This document shows positions 40,601 to 50,300 of a stretch of 64,000 bases of DNA, piece by piece. The stretch comes from Orthonyx spaldingii (lineage: Eukaryota; Chordata; Aves; Passeriformes; Orthonychidae): contig VZTJ01002651.1 in NCBI GenBank assembly GCA_013397795.1, positions 224,436-288,435 on the forward strand, in the 5' to 3' direction. Each line of letters starts with the position of its first letter. Position 1 is the stretch's first letter. Made by a program: the position numbers and the translations under genes. The notes under the pieces were generated by a model. That model did not search any database. It was not told where the DNA came from and worked only from the letters and a program-made list of their open reading frames with translations.

Positions 40601-43600
40601 CCCAAATGTTAATTTACTAAGTATTTCGTATGGACTAATCAGACATTGGTTTGTAGATGTGCAGAAAGGGGCAGCACACCAGAAGGTCTTCTTTTACCAA
40701 GAAAAAATCCTTGGCAAATGCCTGTTAATCAGTGACAGAGGCAGGAGCAGCAGAAAGAGATACAGGTAATTTGGATACAATTGTGCAGTTACAGGAATCC
40801 AGGCAGGAACCAAACTGGAGTTCCTACCAGTAGCTGGAACCTGCACTCAGACAAAACCCCACTAACAGTGGCTCTGCCTCAGTAACAGGCTCCCAGAACT
40901 CACTAGTGACCTGTCACTGAAACCTTTCCACTGGCAGAGCTGTGGTTTAGCTGTCAAACTTCTCTCACATGGATATTTCAGGATCAGTTTTAATGGCATT
41001 CTCTACTGGAGCTCAGCACGCATTTCCCATTGAACTCCTAATTTTAAGATTGACACGAATGCACATCTGTAAATGACTCTATACGAAAGACATTCAAATA
41101 GTGTACATTTTATCCACTCCACCTTCTTTTAAAGGAGCACTCTCAGCTTATGTATGAACACACAACGACATTACACACCAGAGATGTGCACCAGCCAGCA
41201 CTGGCAGGATCAGCGTGCGTGAGCGTACATTGCACTGGGCTGAGCGGGTAAGACAGACAGGCCAAGACACACAACAGCTCTCCAGGTAAAACAATCGTTT
41301 TGTTGGGAGGTATCTGCATTTGTTAGTGGCTGACGCTCAACCCTGCAACCCTAGGAAACAAAAAATAGTTACATAAATAAAAAGATAAATGACAGAAAAT
41401 TAGTAACTTGAAGAAATACAGAGAAATGGATAGTATAATCAGCAAGACATAAATGCATTTTAAAGCTATTTACTGGTAAGGCTCTATTGTTACTTTTAAA
41501 AAAGAAATTGGTTTACCGTGGAGAAGAAATAAGGTTTTTTAGTTATTTTCTTTCCAGTGTCTGTCTTTTCATAGAAGTTAGTAACTTCAATACCCTATTT
41601 AATTTCAACAGAATTAAGCATTTAGTAAATAGTAATCAAGCAAAACCAAAAAGCCCTGCAGGTCATCTTATGAAAAAACCAAATTATTAGAGAAATAGAG
41701 ACAGAACTGAGAAAGTTCTTTTCAGTGAACATATGCATCCACTTACAAGTTAATTACACCTGAATGATCAGATTTTGCCTAACACACAGGGAAGTAAGCA
41801 AAAAATCTATAAATATTACAGCCTACAAAAAGGTTTTGACAGAAATAACCATCAGTGCCCCACCCAACCTCTGCAGATAAGGTTTTGGGCTGCTGGAAGT
41901 GCAGCAAGTTTGTACACTCTCTTTCAAAATTTGTATCCTGTCTAGCTTCCTTTTTGTTGTAAAAAACCACTGATACTAGATGTCCTAGGAAGTACAAAAA
42001 TCAAATCTGTATGCATGCACTACACACCAAAACACTTGCAAGACTGTATGTATTGTCATCTGAATAAATTTTTATAGTTAGCAAAAAAAAATATATGCAT
42101 ACCCATACAGTCACTGTATCATGTCACCCAGATCCACTAGGAATTCTTCTGTGTCATACTAAATGACAGTCAGCTGAGGTTACCTTTGAGGCGGAATTAT
42201 TATTATAAAAGTGAAGTTTCGTATAAAAGCCATGGATTTCCATATGCTCAATGTCTACAGGATCCTGATCGGAGTGGTAATAAATGATGTGGCTGGTTCA
42301 GTTCAACTCAGTGCAGCTGGAGGGCTGTTGCTATATATAATCAAGCTATCTCTGACCTTATGAGCCATTCCATCAACTGCAGAATATCAGCATCACCTTT
42401 GGGAACTGCTCCCCATCAAGGCCAGATGACAGTAAAAGCAGTATAAGCCTAGTTTGCTGATTCATGGAACGATCTCATTAGATCTGAGCCCAAACTGCTG
42501 CTTACAAGATGAGGGAAATAAAATATACTGCAACTACAGTGCAAAGATGAAATATGAGTAACTTGAGTAGATGACTCAAGTGTATAGAAAGCAATAGTAT
42601 CAGACTACTTTTACTCAGAAGATTGCTGGACCACATCAGAAATCTGTTTAGTCAGGAATCCTTTTGGAGGCTTCAGTCAACTTCTCCCTTGAGAGAAGTC
42701 TCTAAAACAGAGGAGTTACCCTCTTGCTTTGTGTCCAACAAGCACCCTGATTGCTGAGTGAATATTGTTTTTGTATAAGCACATACTCCTCACAGAGGAC
42801 ATGCTTAGGAGTTTAGGAAAGGATGCTGCTTCTGAGCAGTGAGGTCTAGTGCAGAGGGAGAAGAGCCAAAAGAAGAAACATTGTATTTGCCCAGAATAAC
42901 AGGTGTTTCGTTATCTTTTTTAGGCCAATCAAAACTACAACACCCTGCTATTAGTAAGACCAGTTTCAATTCAGCTTTAACCTGTCTTTCCTACACTAGC
43001 ACTGGAAAGGATCCAGGGAGACAAAGACTTATTACAGAGAACTTACATTATCCAAAGGCTTTGTATAGTACAGGGGGTATCCATAATTGCTTACACGCCT
43101 TTAAAAAAAGTAGTAAAACACACAAAATGGATCCATACTATGGGGAAATACGTTCCCACATCACCACTGCATTGCTAAACTCCTGCCATCTTCCAAATTA
43201 CTAGGTAACCCTATCTTTGTGTTTAGTTATTATAGTTTTCTAAAATGTACTTTGTGTTTAAAGAGACAAATGAGAAGGAATGGAAAAGAAAAAAGGCTGC
43301 TAAAAGTATTTTAACACCTCATCCATAACTATGATAACCTCAGCAGACACATCCACTAAATCTCACGGCTATGAGATTATACCTCACAACAAAGCTTATT
43401 TCAGGAGCACTCACCCTCATCAGATCCACTTGCTGAAGCGACTGAGCATACAATTAATGTTCTAATCTACCTTTTCCTTTCATTCAAGAGGGCTGGTCAG
43501 GGATAGCAGGACAAGGAAACCAATAAAAAGTAGCTCATTTGAAAGGAGAAAAAAAATCCTAAGAAGTGTCTAGATTATTTTCTTGGCTTGGTTAGCTGAG

Positions 43601-46516
43601 TCACTAAACCAGTAACAAAATAGCAACAACAAAAAAAATCCCCATAGGATTAACTCTGTAAATAATACGTGTATATCTAAAGAACAAAATTTCCAAGTTC
43701 TATCCTTTCAATTCCACATGCAAATATGTACACACAAATACATATGTATATAGAATATATAGTTCAACTTCTAACCCTTAGCATTGCAAGCTCTATCTCC
43801 CAAACATGTCAAGAACTTTGTAAGCAAAGAAATGTAAAGTCCAACTCCCCCAAACTGTATTTCTTACTACTGTGAGGATTCATGTAGTTAGTGATCCTTC
43901 CTATGAAGCACAGGAAGTAAACCACACTACTCCAGTAGCCTAGCGGTCAGCTGCTATGAAGCAGTCTGAAAATAATGGATATAAAACACATAATCAGATT
44001 CTTAACACCTTGTGTCTGCTTCCCTACCAGTATTATACAGAATTACAAAAGCACTTGCATTAGAGTTAGGGTATCTTACAAAACAAAATAGAAAATACGT
44101 TGATGTCACAAATGCTACAGTACAGTCACAGAAGTACAATAAACCTGCAAGTTTTAAAAAATGTATTACAGAACCTATTTTTAGTTTTTCTTTAGGGGCT
44201 ACCATTGCAACTGCTAAATGCCTGCAAGAGCATGTTGCAGGATGCAGCATGTACATCAGTCATCCACAACTAGAGTTTTGAAAGAAAAACGTGTTTTAAT
44301 ACACAGAATACGGCTCTTCCCCCTTCTAAATCTTGTATAATTTCAGACCTCTTATTGATGATGTGCATGAAGCATTTCTGCAGCTCCCAACAACCAAAAC
44401 ACAGAAAAAAACCAATTAACAATAAGCTATAATAAGGCTTGATCATTCCCCCATTCGAAGTCATATACAACACCCCTGCTCTAGTCAGTAGAAGCAGTTG
44501 CTTTCGCTCAGCCTGTTTTAATAAAATGCTCTATATGAAAAATCACTATTGTACCATGCCACGTGGATTAATCCCACACAAAACTGCCTGATCCTACCCT
44601 CACAGTGAATTTTTGAAATTGATTTTAATTTAAAAAGGAAAAAAAACCATATCTAAGTAATTGTTAATAAAACATCTTTGCAGGTCTCTCACCTCCAATC
44701 AGACTAGCAGAACACATTTCTAGATATAAATTTAAAAACCAGTCTAATGAATACAAGAGAATTAAAAAACATACTGATTTTCTCATCTGCATGTATAACT
44801 AACACTTAAAAATATAATGCATTGCAAAATTAAAAATTATTTTAAATTAATGAAGAAAAATAACCAGAGTAAGTGGATACAAACTACTACATCATCAGAG
44901 TAGCTTCTACAATGCCAACAACAGCCACACCAGAATTAGCAGAAATGTGAATTTAACTTGAGGCTGAAACTGTCTCTCTGACTAACTGTTCCTCCATCAA
45001 AACACAATCCTGCTGTGATGCATATTGCAGTTCAAAGGGCAAGAGATGCAATATCACACACCTACTTTCAACACTCAAAAGTACACAACATACAGATTGC
45101 AAAGGAAAAAATTAATTATTTGACATCATCTAAATACTGGTAATGGTGCTCATTACTCCAGTTGTAACTATATCGCAGTATTTAACTCAATTGTTTCAAT
45201 TAACTTTTCACAACCTCAACAGATTTTCAGGCAGATGACAACTTTTGCTGTCTTGTTCATTAAAGCAACCCAGAAGTTAACAACAGCCCGTGACAGCTTA
45301 TTGTTCAAAACAAATATGGTCCTCTCAACCAAGCTAGGAAAACAGGCAAGTTCTAACCAGGGAGAGGGAATGCTTAGGAAATGTTCAGTGGTACCTGGCA
45401 GAGCAGCTGTTTTATCATTTTTAAAGTATCTTTACAGCCCTTCTCTGTCATGTAACTACCAGTCTTCCTTTATCTTCCTTGACTACCCTAATAGCACGCC
45501 TAGGAAGACAACACTGAAAACACGTAAGTGTCGGCATAAGGGATCGTTCTTTTGTTCTCGGCTGTTGAGGGAACACCACCTTTGTCAGGCGGCGCAGCAG
45601 CGTGCGCAAGCGAGCACCCACTCGGCTCCAGCTGCTCCCCGTGACAGGCGGCCCCTGCTCGGCACCCGCACGGAAACACCCACAGAAAATACAGCCAGTG
45701 CTGCCCGACCGCTACTCTGACGTCTTGCGTTTAACTGGACATATATACGTATTTATGTATTTGTGAGACGTGGGGTTTGGGCTCACCAACCTCGAAGAAC
45801 GGTGAGTTTGGTTCATGTGATGAACAGCGCCTGGCGCCTTTCACCACGGAGTTCGCACATCCTGACAGTGCCGGGAGTGTTCCGATCCTCGGCACGGACC
45901 GCTCACCGATACCATCTGCACTGGCCACGCACAGCTGCGCTCAGCCCCGCTGCCCCGGGCTGCCCTCACCCAGAGCTGCCCCTTCCCACCCGACGGCTGA
46001 ACAGCCGCCTGCCCTCAGCTCCGCGCCGGGGACACAGCGCGGGCTCCGCTCGGGGTGACTCTCCGGAGAGCGGCCCCGCGGCGGGGGCACGGGCAAACTC
46101 TCCCGCCGGGGCCCCTTCCCGCCGCCACTGCGCTTCTCGCGGAGCTTCCCTGAGGGGCCCGTGAGTCGCGGGCAGGCGCCCCGACCCGCACAGGTGCCGG
46201 CGGGCCCTTCTCCCCCTGCCCGCCGCGGCCGGCGCAGGTGGCGGGAGGGCTGCGCCCATTCCCGGGCAGACCTCGCCTCCTAGCGCCCGCGCCGGGCCGC
46301 GCTGTGGGCAGCGCCGGCTGCCTCCCGAACCCCTCCACCTTCCTGCATCGGGCCCGCTACGTGACCGACCGAGGCGGCAGGGACAACGCAAGGGCCCGGT
46401 AAGGCCGGCAGAGAAGCGGCGGCGGGGGAAGACGCTGGGCTGACGAGGCTCCTCGGCTGCCCTTGGGCCCGCCCTGCCCAGCCAAGCCCGGGGCGGCGCG
46501 GGGGGCTCGGCGTCAC

Positions 46517-46686
46517 CTTTCGAAGAGCAGCCGGATCATGAAGATGCAGAAGGCCAGGGGGAAGGCGAGGTAGAGGTCCTCCGCCTGCGGGAAGGCGGCT
46601 TCCTCCGTGCTCTGCAGGTCCGCCCAGGTGACGTTGTGCGGCAGCCAGAACCGCTCGTTCCAGAACCAGGCGAGGATCCCTGCCAT
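46517..46686 (-). CDS. CERS6: Ceramide synthase 6, coding exon 1 (residues 1-57, start codon included)
   Basis: Ceramide synthase 6 is a multi-pass ER membrane enzyme that joins a fatty acyl-CoA, mainly C14-C16, to sphinganine or sphingosine to make (dihydro)ceramide. The translation begins MAGILAWFWNERFWLPHNVT and matches, from memory, the vertebrate CERS6 N-terminus; CERS5 has a different, longer start. Residues 18-20 (NVT) form the conserved N-glycosylation sequon, which faces the ER lumen. Residues about 38-54 (LYLAFPLAFCIFMIRLL) form the first hydrophobic membrane segment. The ATG is in a strong Kozak context (A at -3, G at +4). The exon ends two bases into the Arg57 codon (AG|GTGACG), and exon 2 supplies the third base. 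The frame upstream of the ATG is also open, but homology places the start here. It lies in the middle of a CpG island, as expected for a first exon. Confidence 0.96.
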
Positions 46687-46829
46687 CTTTGCTTTGTCTG
46701 CCGCGGCGCCCCTCGCTCCGCTCCGCCCGCGGCGAGGCGCGTGTGACCGGCTGCCGGGAGAGGGGAGGATGGAGGCGTGTGCCGGCCCCGCAGCCGCGGA
46801 TGATGCTGCCGAGCGCCGCCGTGCAGGTG

Positions 46830-46836
46830 CCCCGCC
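46830..46836 (-). promoter_or_regulatory. GC box (Sp1/KLF-type) upstream of CERS6
   Basis: GGCGGGG on the minus strand, 25 bases downstream of the CCAAT box and about 144 bases upstream of the start codon. Further GGGGCGG-type boxes lie beyond the gap at about 47134-47140 and 47147-47154. Such motifs are expected by chance in a CpG island, so this is only a candidate. Confidence 0.4.
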
Positions 46837-46860
46837 TGTCACACGGCCGCGCCGGCCCCC

Positions 46861-46865
46861 ATTGG
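46861..46865 (-). promoter_or_regulatory. CCAAT box upstream of CERS6
   Basis: The minus strand reads GGGAGCCAATGGGGG here, 175 bases upstream of the CERS6 ATG and inside the CpG island. This is a typical NF-Y type CCAAT element in the gene's own orientation. Function is inferred from motif and position only. Confidence 0.5.
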
Positions 46866-47067
46866 CTCCCGCCGCCGCTCGGGGCCCGCCGGGCGGCCGG
46901 GAGCCGCCTTCCCCCGCCCCTTTCCCCTGCCAAAATACCGCACCGGAGCCCGAAACCGAAGTGACGCGGCCCGAACGAGCGGCGACCCCGTCCCAGGGGC
47001 ACTCCCCGCGGCCGAGGCTGCCGGCAGCAGCGCTGGACCCGCCGGGCGCAGCCTCCGCCTCAGCGCC

Positions 47068-47122
47068 NNNNNNNNNNNNNNNNNNNNNNNNNNNNNNNNN
47101 NNNNNNNNNNNNNNNNNNNNNN
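47068..47122. other. Assembly gap (55 N) inside the CERS6 CpG island
   Basis: A run of 55 N lies in the most GC-rich part of the island, about 380 bases upstream of the CERS6 start codon. GC-rich avian promoters are often lost in sequencing. The true length may differ from 55, so reading frames across it are not reliable. Confidence 0.99.
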
Positions 47123-47320
47123 GTGTCACCCACCCGCCCCTCCGCCGCCCCGCCGGGCTCCCGGCCAGCCTGCCAAGGCCGGCGCCCCATGGCAGTAGGC
47201 AGGTGGCAGCAGTGAAAAGCCCGCTATGAACTCCGCACAGCCACGCGAACCGCGGTCGGCTGCCGCAGTCCGGTCCCCGTGAGGGAGCCCTGCCCGGAGC
47301 CTTGCTCCCGGCCCTCCTGG

Positions 47321-50300
47321 CTGAGGTGTTTAACCGGGAGCGGGACTGTCCTGGGTGGAAGGACTCTCAAACATTCGATTACTTTACTCTGAACGCGGGA
47401 GCAGCAAACAGGTGTAAATGTGGCATGGAAAAGCGTCGGAAAGCACACGACTCATCAGCAACAAGACTGAGGTTAGGACTGTGGCTTTGCATTCCTGGCT
47501 AAAGAAAACTTTTTTGGTTTTACATAGGTTTTTACTTCTGATTCCTTATCTCATTGCCATGGCTTGCTAGAGATGCAAGAGGACAACTACAATTGAATCC
47601 ACTAAATTTTACAGCAGGCTTTAGTACAGCTATAGCCACAGGACTGTACATGTAGTGGTCCAGGCACACACAAAATTATTTCAAATAGTAGCTCCTATAA
47701 CATCACTGTTTTGTCTGCCCTGCCTCAGTTTATTTTAGATGTCTTCCGTTTTCTTCCCTCTCTCATCATACTTTCCATCAGGCTGCTGAATACTGAGACA
47801 CAGACTACTGCACATGCCATACTTGAGAGTTTTGTCATCCTGCTTTTATGTTTTATGCTAGCTTGCTCATTTCGCCCCACTGGTTCTATTTGCCCTTCCT
47901 GAAAAATTAATTGCACAGCTCCTCGTGTCTGTGCTGACATTTCTGTGCCGAATAAAACCATAAGTCAAACATAATGCTGTGGAAAACGCCACATCAATTT
48001 AAAGGAAGCAAACAAGTTCTGTATATGGAGATAATTTCCATCTAGGACATTTCAGGAAAGTTCAGGAAATGCTTTGGCAGGATGGCTGACAAGCCATGCA
48101 GGTAAACCTGCCAGTGAATGTTTCTGTTTTATTGATGAGACAATTTCCTAAGTGTCTGTATTATTATTCCAATTCAGTTCTTGTGGTTGCTTCTTGGGGA
48201 GAGAGTACAGACACTTAGTCCTTAAAATCGTCTGGAAAAAAGTGTGAGTTCTAGCACCACTGCCAGATCTGCCTGCCCCTATCGCTTCCTTCATTTTCTC
48301 TCAGAATTCGTCTCTGACAGGAGCTGTCAAAATCCAGGGCTTTGCTGTAATTTCAGTTCAGGGGGAAAGCAGACCATGAGTTCCACACCCCTAATGAAAT
48401 TTCCTCACATAAAAATACAATTTTCTGAGCATAAGGAAACATTACTTTGCTCAAATCAGCAAAACTACTTTTATCCAGTACCAAAAAATTGCCTATACTT
48501 CTTCCTTCCAACACCTCTGCCTTCTTCTCACAGTCAGATTTCACCCCTCTTCCAGCTGACCTAGAACTCCCCTAGAATTTCTTTCAGCACACTCTCACAA
48601 ACACCTGAGCTGGCTCCTCTGCATATACATATGCCTCTCAAATCATCCAGATCGCTCCATTTTCTGAATGGATGTGCATAAGTGAGTTATAAATGGAGAT
48701 ATGAGGGCATGTCCTCAGAATGACCTCAGAAGCATGGACTTTGAAATCTGATGAAAAGTTCTTTAGATATCATTTTAATATCTGTCAATACACAGATAAC
48801 CATTTACTTTATTAATAATTGTATTTAAGGCAAAGGTATTTTTAATCAGAAAATCAGTGTCATTATCCCACAGCTGAAGGTGACCTGTCTTTTTGCAGCC
48901 TATTTCAGTATTCCAATCAGTTTAGAAGTGCATTCAATATTATGTCTGTTTTCATTCCAATAAAGTAGTTATTTCCCAGTCAGTACTGAGACTCAAAACT
49001 GCTGGTGCTTAACTTTGCTAATGTACAGATAAAGGAAAGGAACAGATCTTTGCACAATGAACCTAGCAACAGTAATAATCTGATGATGCATAAGAGGTTA
49101 ATTCCTGCTGAACAATTAGTGTAATTGACTTTTGTGTCAGACTAAATTTATGTTAGGATGATAGATGTCTAGGCATATCTGAAAATTAATGACAGTTCTG
49201 AAATGTTTGGAAGGATGACCAATTAAAAGCTTTTAGTTGAATTCAAACTGTAGATGTAGCCAAGATATGGCTATGGAATGAGGATGCCTGAATACTTGTG
49301 CCTTGAAGGGAGATATTACTGTGGTGGTTTTTTTTCCTGCCCCCTTAAGGTTGTAATATCATAAAATGGAGCCCAATAGAACTTTAAAAACTGTGGTTTC
49401 GTATGTGGTCTCATATCTTGAAGGAACTTACTCTAAGATAGTGCTAAAACTTGGCTGTCCTAAAAGAAGATAAAGGGCTGAAACTGAGCCTGGTTCCTCA
49501 AAAACCCAGCCTAGGCACTTTGTACTTACTAACAAGAGTTAGTAATAACTAAACAAAACCAGATAACACAGATTCCCACAAAATCACTGAACTTATGTTA
49601 CTATTCTAAAAAGGAAAAGAGAGAACTGGCAAGCTACACATTGCTAGTTCAAGACCTTGAGCCATATTACTGACCACCTGGAGAGTTTGCCGACCAAAAC
49701 AGGAAAAGCTGCAGAAATACCTCTTGATTTTAAAGGATTGCTGAAGAATTGAAAGAAATCAGCCAATATTTTTTTTTTATGTCATTTAATCTTCTGTATT
49801 TTTGGAGTAGACTTGCACATAGGCAACTGTGATAAGACTGGACCAGTCGCTTTAATGAACTAGGTAGTACAGATGCCAATAACACAATGCACTGAGATTT
49901 CTTGTTATCCAAATCTGACCTGGATTGGTCCTAAGCAGAAGAGATGGCTGTGGGTGTTAGTTATAAAAGCATTGGTGCCAGTCCCATTTCCATAAGTCAG
50001 TATCATTGTGCCAAGCAGAAGGGCCAAGACTGCCTGGGTGTTGTGTGACTGCTCTGCGCCCTCCTGGGGAAGGTGAAGGACCATGGGCACAGGGGAAGTG
50101 GCAGTGCAAGTTGTGGCAATGAGCTGGCATTCTTCTAATGTGTCTTCCACCTGCTGGTCCCGGCAGTTCTTGTGCTCCCTTCTAGCTTCTTGTGCTACTA
50201 GTTTTGCCAGGTTTTCTAATAATTTCACCTAAGCATCGCACTAACAGAGCAGCAGTCTTCATTACAGAAGTTGTGCTGGGCCAGTCACATCGGTCCTGAC

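Larger units (their letters stand above)
10714..46516 (-). other. CERS6: CERS6 intron 1 (complete, about 35.8 kb)
   Basis: The intron begins GTGACG at 46516 on the minus strand and ends TTTCTCACAG at 10714. It contains no recognised protein-coding exon. Supported contents are a CR1 copy at 37.35-37.64 kb, a CR1 tail at 16.38-16.43 kb, G/T- and A/C-rich tracts at 12.88-13.01 and 17.94-18.10 kb, a perfect hairpin at 23.64 kb, homopolymer runs, and a CpG-dense patch at 14.39-14.64 kb. Its first 0.9 kb (about 45.6-46.5 kb) is the downstream half of the promoter CpG island. Human CERS6 spans roughly 320 kb, so this intron is compact, as is usual in birds. Confidence 0.9.
45590..47320 (-). promoter_or_regulatory. 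CERS6: CpG island and promoter region of CERS6
   Basis: GC content and CpG density rise sharply from about 45.59 kb and fall again after about 47.32 kb, in clear contrast to the AT-rich DNA on both sides. CERS6 exon 1 lies inside the island. No TATA box was seen at a sensible distance from the start codon. GC boxes and a CCAAT box lie upstream, so this looks like a broad, TATA-less, housekeeping-type promoter. The transcription start cannot be placed from sequence alone, and a 55-N gap at 47068-47122 interrupts the upstream half. Confidence 0.88.

Noticed and set aside
42839..43204. 121-codon plus-strand frame in intron 1
   Set aside because: Begins with a non-ATG codon, no recognisable motif, ordinary intron composition on both sides.
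45235..45720. 161-codon plus-strand frame at the CpG island edge
   Set aside because: No recognisable protein. Its second half is open because of GC content. An antisense transcript from the bidirectional island is possible but not supported by sequence alone.
45966..47215. Several long overlapping open frames on both strands (141, 107, 240, 202 and 96 codons)
   Set aside because: They lie in the CpG island, where stop codons are rare by composition. Only the 56 codons starting MAGILAW match a known protein; two of the frames also run through the 55-N gap.
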